Source: Zoopage sp. CT-All
Taxonomy: Eukaryota; Zoopagomycota; Zoopagomycetes; Zoopagales; Zoopagaceae
Length of the DNA: 38,922 bases
Assembly (NCBI GenBank): GCA_004114245.1
Contig: QZWS01000023.1
Coordinates: 1 to 38,922, forward strand
Reading direction: 5' to 3'
A program made the position numbers and the translations under genes. Position 1 is the first letter of the stretch. Every line of letters starts with the position of its first letter. A model generated the notes under the pieces. The model was not told the DNA's origin. It made no database searches and saw only the letters and a list, made by a program, of their open reading frames with translations. Shown here piece by piece: positions 18,070-28,291 of the stretch.

Positions 18070-18687
18070 CTATGGCGTGATCATCTCATAGTCCTGCAGC
18101 TGATTGGGTGGATAACTTATAGACTTGAAAGGGCGGCGCTCAGTTGTACCAACTCCCCGGACACAGTGCTGAAGACAATAGGGGAGAAATCGTATTTCAA
18201 GTCCGACGCTACGTATATAGTACTCTGCTGCGGTTAAGCTCCAATAGCTATTTCGCCTGGGGTTAATACAATCGTGAATCATATCACCAACATATTCGTA
18301 ACATGCGCGGGCACATTGAGACTGTAGTGGCTTTTCCAGATCTTTGGCTGACCGAGTTTCGGGTGATTCAAAGTACATAATTTGGGAAAGCCTAGTCTCG
18401 AGAGCACGATTTCCATACTGATCATTGTCGGGAATACAACGGTCAGTACAGGTAGGCAGTTCTCGCATCAGGCCCACAGTGCGATATACGTAATCTTCGG
18501 CCTCGGTTCTCCAGGGCTTCTTGTCTGCATTGATTTGTTTGCATTTGCCTACGGCGGTACCGATGGTAACAAAGCATTTCTGGATGCACTCCTCTGGTTT
18601 ATCGGTGGACACAGAGCTTCCTTCTGCGCCCTTAGAAGAGAGGGCCACAAGAAGTAGAAGAAGGGGAGCAGTGGATCCGATTTTCAT
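18070..18687 (-). CDS. Secreted protein with two five-cysteine modules, novel family
   Basis: 205 aa with a signal peptide (MKIGSTAPLLLLLVALSS, cleavage near residue 23). The mature protein is two copies of one module with identical spacing C-x3-C-x10-C-x30-C-x3-C. The first begins at CIQKC (about residues 34-82) and the second at CARAC (about 124-172). Around the fourth cysteine both read as an aromatic/Arg helix: YVYRTVGLMRELPTC versus YYIRSVGLEIRFLPYC. Five cysteines per module is an odd number, so a disulfide between modules is possible. No known domain fits (it is not CFEM, hydrophobin or knottin by spacing). It is flanked by an AT-rich island. Confidence 0.85.
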   Translation of the reverse strand: MKIGSTAPLLLLLVALSSKGAEGSSVSTDKPEECIQKCFVTIGTAVGKCKQINADKKPWRTEAEDYVYRTVGLMRELPTCTDRCIPDNDQYGNRALETRLSQIMYFESPETRSAKDLEKPLQSQCARACYEYVGDMIHDCINPRRNSYWSLTAAEYYIRSVGLEIRFLPYCLQHCVRGVGTTERRPFKSISYPPNQLQDYEMITP

Positions 18688-19163
18688 AATGTTGTGATAG
18701 TTCTCTGCTGTTGTTCAGATATGGAATGATGCAACACGCTTGTCGGATTGGTGAGGGAGGCAGAAAAACTGGCCCGGTTTTTCTTGGGTGACCGTGCCCA
18801 TATTTTTAGAAGGAAGCATACGCAGTCTAAATTAGCAACAGGGGTCCGTCAATAAGGTACTCTCCAATCTATAAAGAATGCAGCCACAAGCCACAATCCT
18901 GGTAACTATTGGCAGTGCTGGGGAACTGACTTTTTAGATTGGCTATAAAGAGGAGGGTGCATTAATCGTCATATATAATACATGGCTGGACTAGAATTAA
19001 GCCCAAGAAGAGGTTCTATTCCCCTTAGTGTCGGGATTGACCGGCAGTGTGGCATCCGTCGTTAGCAATGCTCCCAGGCCACATGGCCTCGATACGCCAA
19101 TGTATCAATCGCCAGCTTGTGAGACCCCAAACGTATGATCGGAACTGCCCAAACTGCCCCGTC
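18688..19163. other. Divergent intergenic region
   Basis: Promoter space between the minus-strand Cys-rich secreted protein and the plus-strand esterase. The esterase frame is open upstream to an ATG at 19047, giving a possible 39-residue extension, but the signal-anchor context favours 19164. A T-loop-like string near 19,010 does not fold into a tRNA. Nothing else is seen. Confidence 0.5.
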
Positions 19164-21123
19164 ATGTCCGGCCGCCCCGCGCCCCGGTTCCTAGATAGCA
19201 TCTCTCTTGCTAGATATACGACATTCACGATCACTCTATTCACCCTCATCGTGTCATGCGCACTCTGCGTCTCCGTGGACGTGGCGGCGCGGCGCGGCAA
19301 GCCCTTCTCCACCGACGCCGACAACCCACGTTCCGTCCACTCCAACCCGCTCATCGCCGCCACAGAGTTTGGCGCCATCCGTGGCAAGTTTAACCGCAAG
19401 CTGCTGTCGTTTCATAATTTGATGCGACCCGCAATGGGCCTCACACGCTTGTGGGCCGGGATTCCGTTTGCCGCTCCACCAGTAGGCAAGAATCGATATC
19501 GGGCGCCACAGCCTTTCACCAAGTCCTGGGGTCGCGTGGATGCCGACGGCAGTGTGCATGGCAGTGTGCGCAACATGCGAACACTGCCGTCGCCGTGCAA
19601 GCAGCTGGTGCCGGACTGGAAATTCCAATCCGAGGACTGCCTGCACTTGAACGTGTTTGCGCCCCCTCCCACGCGTATGGCGCTGGCCGGGCTGGGGCCG
19701 GGGAAGAAGCTGATGCCTGTGTTGGTCTGGTTCTATGGCGGTGCGTTTCTGCTCGGAGATGCTTGGCAGGGCGGGTTGTATGATGGCAGGCATCTCGTCG
19801 AACAGCGGGATGTGCTCGTGGTGACGTTCAATTATCGTCTCGGCGTATTGGGGTTCTTTGTGCGTTGCTGCCTATATGCTCCATATCCCTGACCTCTTGC
19901 AACAGGCCTCGGAAGAGACGGGCACGAATTTCGGCATGCTTGACCAGTTGGAAGCCCTGCGCTGGATCAAGCGCAACATTCACCAGTAAGGCCTCTATCA
20001 TGATGCTCGCCGCTTGCTTACACCCACCTATAGCTTTGGCGGCGACCCGGAAAATGTGACCCTTTTCGGCGAATCTGCCGGCGCCACATCAGTACTCGCG
20101 TTCCTTACCACTCCTCACGCGCACGGCCTCTTCCACCGTGCTTGGCTTATCAGCGCGCCCTTCGGCGTCGACATGCTCCCACAAGACACCATCCGCAAAT
20201 CCAGCCTTGCGTTCGCCAAGGCCTCAAAATGCCTTTCAAAAGACGGGACGCGCCCCGACATGGGCTGCCTGCGTAGGAAATCCACCACCTCCGCATACGT
20301 CCACTCATTCAACTCTGTCCGCATTCCGCCCGTCTCCCGCGAGATAAGCGAGCCCTTCATCTGGTGGCCGTCCATCGATGGCGACTTGATTACCGGCCAG
20401 CCGCGCGATCTCCTGCACAACGGCGAGTACAACGGCGTGCCCATCGTCATGGGATTCAATCGCCACGAGACAGCGTTGTTCGCCATGATCGCACACATCC
20501 CTGGCCTCCGCGCCGCGGTCGGCTGGAATGTGGGGTACAAGAAGACCGGCATGATGAAGCGACTCGATACAATTTTTGGGCATGAGATAGCCGTGGATAT
20601 CGCCGACCGGTACAAGTTTAACAACGTGTCTGATAACAATCTCGACAAGTACGTTGACATGTCCACGGACTACTCGTTCATATGTCCTGGCATGTGGGCG
20701 GCCCAGGGCGCGATAAAATCACGCAGGAACAGCTCCGTGCGGGTGTACGAGTTCTCCGTACCCGGAGCGCTGTTCACGTATATAGGCGCCTGTAAAAACA
20801 AAGTATGCCATACCTCGGATCTATTCTTCTACCTCCACGAGATGAAACACGTCAGCAAGCAAGCGCAGACCATGGCATCGACCATCCAGAGCTACCTTGT
20901 CAACTTTGCCACCCACGGCGACCCAAACAAGCCGTCCAACGTATACGAAACCGCCGCCGTTAAGCCGACCAAGCACGCGGTCAAGCTGCTCGACTGGCCC
21001 AAGCTCTCGAGCAATCTGACGCACATCGAGATGAGCAAGCATGGGATGCTGCCGGGCAAGCCGATGCGATTGCATCGCCACGGCATGTGCCAGTATTTTG
21101 ACGGTCTGGGGTATCGATTTTAG
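19164..21123 (+). CDS. Type-B carboxylesterase/lipase, copy 1 (two introns)
   Basis: Alpha/beta-hydrolase of the cholinesterase/type-B carboxylesterase family, cleaving ester bonds. Exons 19164-19859, 19906-19985 and 20034-21123, with introns of 46 and 48 bp, give 621 aa. An N-terminal hydrophobic segment (TTFTITLFTLIVSCALCVSV) directs it to the secretory pathway as signal peptide or anchor. Visible motifs: EDCLHLNVFAP (signature 2), VLVWFYGGAFLLGD (oxyanion hole), nucleophile elbow GESAGATS (Ser273), the acidic residue in GFNRHE, and the histidine in KVCHTSDL. Introns lie just before and inside the segment leading to the nucleophile. It is 36 residues or so into the mature region that the shared PLIAATEFGAIRGK appears. 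A downstream paralogue follows in tandem. Confidence 0.92.
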
Positions 21124-21335
21124 GAGAGACGTGCAGCCATATGATTAGACTTTGTAATATGGACGAATTGGGCATCCTTTTGGCACGAGCAAAACTAGAG
21201 CCGAAAAACAGGCCATATCTGCCTGTCCCACCGCCCCACCGCCCACATCGTGGCCAGCACCTTTGCCATCTCTGCCAGTCGCCTTTGCTATCTTGGCCAA
21301 TTCTTTCGCCACTAACGACCGTCATTTCCCGCATC

Positions 21336-23207
21336 ATGACTCTATCAAAATCAATCCTTGCGCTACTCAGTGCAACCGCATTCATCGCTATTCTGTCAGC
21401 TGCTGCGGCCGCCGTTCGCATCGACCAGGATCCGCTACTCGCTGCAACCGAATTCGGCGCAGTCCGCGGAAAGTACAATACCAATGTGCTCAACACCATT
21501 GGGAGCTGGTTTGGTGTGGATTCGTCAGGGAATTCCCGCGTTTGGGCCAACGTGCCCTTTGCTGCCGCCCCCGTCGGCACCAACCGTTTCCGCTCGCCAC
21601 AGCCGTTTAACCGGCCCTGGGGCAACGTAACCGACGACGGGATGGTGACGGGGAAAGTGCGGGATGGCAGCAAGTATCCGTCGCCGTGTCCGCAGAACTG
21701 GTTCACTACCAAGAAGCAGTCTGAGGACTGCCTCTTCCTGAACGTGTTTGCTCCGTCCCCTGCGCGCACCAAGGCGTACATCGCCTCCGGGAAGAAGATG
21801 CCCGTGATGGTGTGGATCTACGGAGGGGCATTTACCATCGGCGACTCGTACACGACGGGCGTGAATAATGCCCGGTTTGTCGTGGAGAACAAGGACGTGA
21901 TCGTGGTGACGTTCAATTACCGCCTCGACGCATTCGGGTTCTTTGATACGGACGAGACTGGCGCGAATTTCGGCATTGAGGACCAACGCATGGCATTTCA
22001 GTGGGTTCAACGCAACATTGAGCATTTCGACGGTGATTCGAAGCGCGTTCTCATCTACGGGCTGTCGGCTGGCGCGACATCGGTTGCCATCCACCTGACT
22101 TCTCCGCTGACCCCACCCGGGCTCTTTTCCCGCGGCATACATCAGTCTGGGCCGCTGGGCACACAAATGCGGCGTCGTGTGGACATTCAACGCGCGAGCA
22201 GAGATCTTGCGCGCTCTTTGGATTGCCTTGGGGCTGATCGGTTCACGGTGGACGTGGCATGCATGCGCAAAAAACCAATGAAGGAGATTCTGGCAGCAAC
22301 CAAACAAGATCTGAATGATCCGGAGTCACGGCCGCATAAGGCAGACCAGGCGATACTCGGCGATGGACCGCTGGATGATCAAGCGCCGGACGACCACGTT
22401 TCCACCGAACTCGGCGACCAATATAAATGGTGGCCGAGCATCGACGGTAAGAACATCATCGGGCAGCCACGCGACTTGTTTCGCCAGGGTCGATACATGA
22501 AGGACGTCGCCACCGTATTCGGCGTGACCAAGGACGAAGGCGCCTTCTGGATGCTGCCATTGGACAGCCCGATCATCGGCAAGGAGCGTGCCAAGCGTGG
22601 ATTCAACTCCACCGCACAATCGGCGCGCTTCCGCCGCACATTTGGCGCTGACAGCGACCGCATTATGAAGATGTACCCAGTCCAGCCTGACGTGGAAGGC
22701 AACGTCATGCAGATGGTGCGCCTCACCACCGACTACATATTTGCCTGTCCCACACAGCAGGTGGCCGAGCAAATCGCGCGCCATGGATCTCCAAACATCT
22801 ACATGTATGAGTGGACGCAGCCGGGATTCCCGCCATATGGCCGCTGCACCAAGCTGGCATGCCACGCCGCCGAGCTCCCGCTGATGTTCAAGACCCTCTT
22901 CTTTCCCCCCACCTCCGAGCGCAAGCGTCTGTTGCCCAAGGTAGTGGAGTACTGGAGTAATTTCGCCGCGACTGGTAACCCGAACCGCCGCGACGATGGG
23001 GGCCCGGCGCATCAGGTGCCGGTCTGGCCCGAGTTTGACCCGAACGATCGCCAGCACATTGAACTGGGCAACAACGTGGGTGCACGCGGGCCGATCCGCG
23101 ACGAATTTTGCAGCATGTGGAACGATCTAGGCTATGGCTTTGACGACATAGAGCCAAGCTTCATGGCGCTGGACTCGATCCAGAAGCTGTCTGCGGGAGT
23201 TGTGTGA
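21336..23207 (+). CDS. Type-B carboxylesterase/lipase, copy 2 (intronless)
   Basis: 623-aa secreted esterase, a tandem paralogue of the upstream gene. It has a signal peptide (hydrophobic SILALLSATAFIAILSAAAA), the shared start of the mature region PLLAATEFGAVRGKYN, EDCLFLNVFAPSP, MVWIYGGAFTIGD and the nucleophile elbow YGLSAGATS (Ser244). The acid is in GVTKDEG and the histidine in KLACHAAELP. The elbow is GLSAG where the family usually has GESAG; GxSxG is kept, so it is probably active. No introns, although copy 1 has two. The gap between the two genes is 212 bp. Start chosen at the ATG just before the signal peptide; upstream in-frame sequence is not signal-like. Confidence 0.93.
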   Translation: MTLSKSILALLSATAFIAILSAAAAAVRIDQDPLLAATEFGAVRGKYNTNVLNTIGSWFGVDSSGNSRVWANVPFAAAPVGTNRFRSPQPFNRPWGNVTDDGMVTGKVRDGSKYPSPCPQNWFTTKKQSEDCLFLNVFAPSPARTKAYIASGKKMPVMVWIYGGAFTIGDSYTTGVNNARFVVENKDVIVVTFNYRLDAFGFFDTDETGANFGIEDQRMAFQWVQRNIEHFDGDSKRVLIYGLSAGATSVAIHLTSPLTPPGLFSRGIHQSGPLGTQMRRRVDIQRASRDLARSLDCLGADRFTVDVACMRKKPMKEILAATKQDLNDPESRPHKADQAILGDGPLDDQAPDDHVSTELGDQYKWWPSIDGKNIIGQPRDLFRQGRYMKDVATVFGVTKDEGAFWMLPLDSPIIGKERAKRGFNSTAQSARFRRTFGADSDRIMKMYPVQPDVEGNVMQMVRLTTDYIFACPTQQVAEQIARHGSPNIYMYEWTQPGFPPYGRCTKLACHAAELPLMFKTLFFPPTSERKRLLPKVVEYWSNFAATGNPNRRDDGGPAHQVPVWPEFDPNDRQHIELGNNVGARGPIRDEFCSMWNDLGYGFDDIEPSFMALDSIQKLSAGVV

Positions 23208-23270
23208 ACACAAAGTGCAGTGCTCCTTGACACCTGTCCGTCAGCCGACTCCCAACACCATCACGCTACC

Positions 23271-25424
23271 ATGGGTTTCTGTGCCAAGTGCGGCGAAATC
23301 ATCCACGGCGCCCGCTGCTCTCGCTGCAACGGCACCCCCCGCGAAACTGCAAACGCACAGCTTGCATCTAGCCCCAAGCGCGATGCCTGGGCAGACTCGT
23401 ACAGTGCTGCACCGGATGCCTGTGCTGATCATCCATCTAGGTACCTTGTGAACAGATTCCGCGATGGCGCTGCTCCTGCGTCCTCATCTTCGTCTCCACC
23501 GCTTTCGAATCGTCGAACGCTGAATGGCGGGGGAGATGTGATACAAAATCGTGACGAGATGGCGAATGCCATGGACCAGCTTTCGTTGCAAGTTGGGCCT
23601 GCAGCGACGCGGCTTCCAACTGCTGCCACCACCAAATGCTTTCTCTGCGATAAATTTATCGATGTAGCTGTTATTCGAACATGAGCCAGGATCTGATGGC
23701 TTGGCTAGGTAGCAGAGACGAGGGAACTGAGGGGCGAGCACGTCTGTGCTGATTGCCACGCCAAGTACGCCTCCCGCGGAAACTGGTATTGGGATTTAAT
23801 TTATATCGTCGTCTTGAAGCTATCTTTAGCCATTCTTGTGGATACGGTGTGCTCAACTCGGAGCGGTTCGTGTCCCATGGCACGCATATTTGGCATCGAG
23901 GCTGCTTTCTTTGTGGTGGCTGTGGCGTCCAGCTCGAGGATCCCATGGTGGACCTGGACGGCAAGCCATGCTGCGAATCTTGTCTCATGAAGCAGTCTTT
24001 GAATCGCGAGCAACTGCCGAAAGCTCCCCAGACAGCAGAAGCGATGGCATCTTCTCCTCCAGTGTCAATGACCAACCGCTCAACCACCGTAACTGAACCC
24101 ACATCGAAAAAATCATCCGTCGGGCCGTCACCTTCTCCTCCAGTGTCAATGACCAGCCGCTCAACCACTGTAACTGAACCCACATCGAAGAAATCCTCCG
24201 TCGGGCCGTCACCTTCCGTTCGATCTTCCACAACTGCTTCAAGCTCGAGCAAGAAGAGGCGCGAGACATACATATGTGCACGATGCGGTGAGCTTATCCG
24301 CGATGCAGGCGTCCGACTGCCCTCCGGGGAAATCTTCCATCAGGCCTGCTTCACTTGCCATGCTTGTGATAAGCAGTTTGAACACAGTGCATTTGTCAAC
24401 TTTGGCGGCAATGCGTACCATCCAGAGGTGAGTCTGGCCTATCGGATCAGTGTCGTGTTGCTGATGGTAGTGTCAGTGCTCGCCGAATAAGGAAAAGATT
24501 GTCAAGTGCGCAGCATGCGACAAGCTCGTCAGCGGCTTTTACGTCAAGAACAATGACCTTCCGTTCCATTCCGATGTAGGCTACGTTCGTATTCTGCATC
24601 GAATCTCACCCGATGAACCAGTGTTTTACTTGCGCTGGATGCAACATGATCATAACACCCAAGACGCCATTTGGCGAGCTCAGCAAGAAGCCGTACTGCG
24701 AACCGTGTCTCAAACTCCAGCTCAACATGACCAGCGTGTTTGAACCGGCGTCCAAAAAGGCCGTGGATGACGCCATCGATGCTGTTGCCGTCGAGGAACC
24801 CTTGGTGGACACACAAATGGATCTCGCCGGCCTTTCCAAGGAGATGCTGCCCCCAGTTGACGACATGGTCGTGGCAAAGAGAGTGATGACATATCGGAAC
24901 CCGCTCAGTCCAAGGCGTCCTGTCCTTCCTGGGATGATGGCATGTACATCCGACAGCTCGTCTTCACCACCTGCTTCAAAGCCAGCTACTGTCTCAGCCC
25001 CTGTCGATTCTCATCCTGCACCAATTTTGCAGGCCACCACCTTACCAAGCATTGCTACGACGATCTCTCGATCGACATCAACCTCCACCCGAGTATCAGC
25101 ATCGGCAGCACTCCCACGAGTCCTTCCTCCAACCCACCATGACGCGGTTGCATCTAAGCTTGGCGGCGCCCATGATTGCTTCGGGTGCAAGAAGAAGGTG
25201 TATAAATTTGAGGAAGTCCCGGGGCCCAAAGCTACACGATGGCATAAGAAGTGTCTGGTGTGTAAAGACTGCAAAAAGGGGCTTGATTCGGCTGCACTGA
25301 TGAGAAACGAAGACGATGGACCGTACTGCCGAATGTGCTATGTAAGTGCCATCTCTATTGACTGATTGTGCTGACGCGATTTGCTCAGAGCAAACGTGTA
25401 GATCGACGAGCCAGTGCATGGTGA
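23271..25424 (+). CDS. Multi-LIM-domain protein (paxillin-like fungal LIM protein)
   Basis: Cytoskeleton- or polarity-associated adaptor type. Six exons: 23271-23663, 23709-23785, 23830-24427, 24477-24575, 24622-25341, 25389-25424. Introns are 45, 44, 49, 46 and 47 bp; phases match, giving 640 aa. Splicing rebuilds the zinc ligands: the 23785/23830 junction creates the first Cys of CHSC, and the 24575/24622 junction creates H-x2-C in FHSDCFTC. The product starts MGFCAKCGEIIHGARCSRC, a zinc-ribbon-like N-terminus typical of fungal LIM proteins. Next come a half-finger (CFLC...CADC) and LIM domains starting CHSC, CARC, CAAC and CFGC. Ser/Thr/Pro-rich linkers separate them. The end is a short basic tail. 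Confidence 0.88.
24052..24213 (+). repeat. Tandem 81-bp duplication inside the LIM gene
   Basis: Two adjacent 81-bp copies (24052-24132 and 24133-24213) differing at only a few bases, mostly silent. They encode a repeated 27-residue Ser/Thr/Pro linker (core STTVTEPTSKKSSVGPSPS). The length is a multiple of three, so the frame is kept. It looks like a recent slippage or unequal-crossover duplication in a disordered linker. Confidence 0.9.
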
Positions 25425-25743
25425 GCTGCATATACCGGTGGCAGACATTGGACAGGCAGACCCTTCTATACTATAAAAGCAACGTGAAGGTCAATATATG
25501 GATATTGGTGCACTGCTGTGTTCATAATTAAGTCAAGGGTGGAGAGCAATGCAAATCCATTTCCAAGTCAAGGGTGGAACAAGCAACTGAATTGGTTTAT
25601 GTAATGAGTTCCCGATTGGGTCCATGTATGCACAATCGAGGGAGTGCGCAACTGCCTAGCATAGTGCGGTAGTTGTCAAAGAATATTTCACTCCCAACAT
25701 CCACATCCCATGTCTGTACTTTACAGTAGCCAGGCTCACCACC
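25425..25743. other. Convergent intergenic region
   Basis: 3' regions of the LIM gene (plus) and the P450 gene (minus). A short direct repeat, AAGTCAAGGGTGGA, occurs at about 25,531 and again about 35 bp later. No gene or RNA is recognised. Confidence 0.5.
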
Positions 25744-27262
25744 TTACTCACTCCGCTTCGTAACACGAACGGCAACCTTGCGATCGCGCGGCTTGAGAAT
25801 AACGTGATTCACAGGCGTCATGTCCGCGCCTGGTATCTTCTCAAATACAAATATTCTGACGATTGCAGACAGCACCAATTTGAGCTGCAGCCATGCCAGG
25901 CTAGTTCAAACATGTTAGTGCAGGAATTGACCGGTTAAAGACCTACTTTCGACCGAGACAGGCACGCGGCCCATAGCTGAAGGGAGTCCACGCCTTCTTC
26001 ATCGCGGCTAATTTGCCGGCATCCGTGGTCAACCAGCGCTCGGGAATGAACGCCTCAGGGTTTTCAAAATACTTGGCCTGATGCTGCACAACATATGCGC
26101 TGCTGCCGATGGTGGTTCCGCCAGGAACGTGGTAGCCGAGGATCTCGCAGCCGCCATCGGGGACATCACGTGGCAAGGCGCCAGTGGCAACGGGACGCAG
26201 CCGCATGGTTTCGGTAATCACGGCATCGAGGTACGGCAGCGACTGTACGCGAACATACTCGAGATGCTCGAGCGAGGGGGTGGGCATGACAGTGCTGATC
26301 TCGTCGAGGAGCTTGGCGACGACGAGCGGGTGATCGAGCAGAAAGGCCAGGGTCCAGCTCAGGGTGATGCTGGTCGTATCGCTGCCAGCCACCAGCTGAA
26401 CAATCATTTCCGAGACCAGTTCGTTGTCTTTAAGCGTGGCGCCCGTGTCCGGGTCGGTAGAGTCGAGCAGGAGCTGGACAATATCGTTCTGGGTCTCAGC
26501 CTCGCGACGTTCATCTATTGCCTGGCGAGTAAAGTCATGGAATGCGGCCAGGGACGCGGGGGCGCGGATCAGCCGGTCAGGGATCCCGAGGCTAACGGCA
26601 GCGCTACGCATCTGGATATACTTCTGATTGGAGCTGAGCCAGTCGATGATGGGATGCCGGGTGCCACGCAGCAGATTGAATTTCTTTCCAAACGCGAGCA
26701 TACCAATGACATCGAACGTCATCATCTGAAACTCATCAAACATGTTGAGCTCGGCGCCCGACGCCGCAGCCTGGTAGAGCTTCTCTGTGAGCACATCGAT
26801 CCCAACCTCGCGAATCAGCGGCTCCGCGACCCTGAGCGCGGGAATCCCGTACACCGGAGTCAGCAGCCGTTTCCTTGTCTTGTGGAAGTCCCGATCCTGG
26901 GTGTTGAAGACATTCTCGCCGGTGACGTTGAAGGCGCTGTAGATTTTACTCTTGCGGAACTGATGGTTGCCGTATATCAGGCGGTACGCATCGGCGTCGG
27001 CCACCGACACCATGTTGCCCATATTCAAAATCGGGCCGTATCGCGCATGCCACTCGAGTATTTTCAGATGGAATGTGCCGTTCAGAAACCGGATTAAATT
27101 CAGCGCGGCATTGCATTCGATGGCAGGCGGAGAGGGGATGTGGCGACGCGGGTTGCTGAGATAGCGGTACAGCCAGCGCGCGACGATGAGCGATGCGGCG
27201 GTCGCCGCGGCAATAGAGGCGGCGTGTTTGTGGTGGATGGCAGAGGTGAGCGCCGAGGACAT
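25744..27262 (-). CDS. Cytochrome P450 monooxygenase
   Basis: Microsomal haem-thiolate monooxygenase of 490 aa. Two exons, 27262-25947 and 25900-25744, with a 46-bp intron inside the haem-binding loop; joining them completes FSYGPRACLGRNLAWLQLK. The N-terminal anchor is about residues 14-32. The I-helix carries LVAGSDTTS, the K-helix has ETMRLRP (ExxR), and the PERW region (AFIPERWL) precedes the haem cysteine (about residue 434). Overall shape is like fungal CYP families near CYP52/CYP53-type or benzoate hydroxylase-like enzymes, but I cannot assign a family. No reductase or biosynthetic partners adjoin it. Confidence 0.94.
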
Positions 27263-27443
27263 GATGGTGAAAGAGGCAGACAGGCAGCCTGGTTGGCAAA
27301 TTGCTTGATGAGAACGGCTCGGCCTATAGTTCGGGCCGACCCGCGTAGATACGCCGAGCAGTTACACCGAAGTGTACTGCGATGCTACAAAGTGCGACGC
27401 CGGGTAGGACAGCGCAATGTACAGTCTTGCTAGCACATAGTAT

Positions 27444-28262
27444 CTACATTTTCGTGGCAGTAACGGTGCCTGACGCACCTTGGGGCTGATAGCATTGCAC
27501 ACAAAGAGCAATGCTGCGATATGGCGCCTCATGATACTCAGCCCCTGTCTCAGCCTCAGCCTCGGGCACAGCGCAAAGTCTGCTGCAGTCCGGACACATT
27601 GGTTGCTTACATTCGCTGCACGTCCCGACCTCACACATTGGACATTCTCGGGCAGTGGGATGCGCACAGCTGCCACATATCTCTTCGCGGAGGATTTGGT
27701 CTCTGCAGGATGGACACAGCTCCAGGTCAATCCAAATATTGCATTGAACCGACAAGGCGCGGCGATATGCAATATAGGCGATAAATTCGCGGATAACTTT
27801 CGCCGGGGTGTGTCGTGCGTTCTCCTCCGAGTAGAATCGGACCACCCTCAACTTGCGCAACACTGGCAGGCGACTCCTGATGTGCCTTATAAAAGACACA
27901 GCGTTCATCGCACTGCAATTACGCGCTGAGAACATCCTTAGTGAGGGCAGCGACACGAGGACGAGCATGGCTGCAAGGGAGTTTAATATCGACTCGTCCG
28001 CAATGAACACCTGTACACTAAGCAAAAGCTCGTCCGACAGCTGAGTGCGTATCGACTGCCACATTGCCGAAACAGAGCACGCTGCACTGCACTCCGACGG
28101 ATGGAATCGCATGATGGGGAGACGGATGGCGTCGGTGACAAGATGGATGCGGAACAGACGAGATGCGCAAGATGCGCGGATTCGATCAGTCAACTCTAGC
28201 CACGGCGCGACCAGACCTAGTGCTAGGGTGAGGTCGCCCATCCGGGATATTGGGGAGCGCAT
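27444..28262 (-). CDS. Cys-rich C-terminal protein, family unknown
   Basis: 272 aa, not recognised. The N-terminal two thirds are Leu-rich and helical, with an F-box-like flavour near residues 18-45 (LVAPWLELTDRI) and LRR-like runs (SLPSLRMFSARNC, RSRLPVLRKLRVVRF). The last 100 residues are a dense cysteine array with C-x2-C knuckles: CPSC, CGSC, CPMC, CSEC, CPDC and a final CVQC. This suggests several zinc ions, as in RING- or zinc-ribbon-type folds, but the spacing fits no standard finger I know. An F-box/ubiquitin role would be inference only. Its start is 29 bp from the divergent NSRP1-like gene. An alternative start at 28241 removes seven residues. Confidence 0.65.
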   Translation of the reverse strand: MRSPISRMGDLTLALGLVAPWLELTDRIRASCASRLFRIHLVTDAIRLPIMRFHPSECSAACSVSAMWQSIRTQLSDELLLSVQVFIADESILNSLAAMLVLVSLPSLRMFSARNCSAMNAVSFIRHIRSRLPVLRKLRVVRFYSEENARHTPAKVIREFIAYIAYRRALSVQCNIWIDLELCPSCRDQILREEICGSCAHPTARECPMCEVGTCSECKQPMCPDCSRLCAVPEAEAETGAEYHEAPYRSIALCVQCYQPQGASGTVTATKM

Positions 28263-28291
28263 GAGTTGTGACTGCCACTGGCAGAGCCATC

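Noticed and set aside
18950-19040. Possible tRNA around a T-loop-like GGTTCTATTCC
   Set aside because: The T-loop purine is wrong, and no acceptor, D or anticodon stems can be formed with the upstream 60 bases.
25531-25580. Pair of AAGTCAAGGGTGGA direct repeats as a mobile-element footprint
   Set aside because: Too short and isolated; no element lies between or beside them, so a small local duplication is more likely.
26081-27097. 338-codon plus-strand open frame antisense to the P450
   Set aside because: The opposite strand has every P450 motif; the antisense product has no recognisable features.
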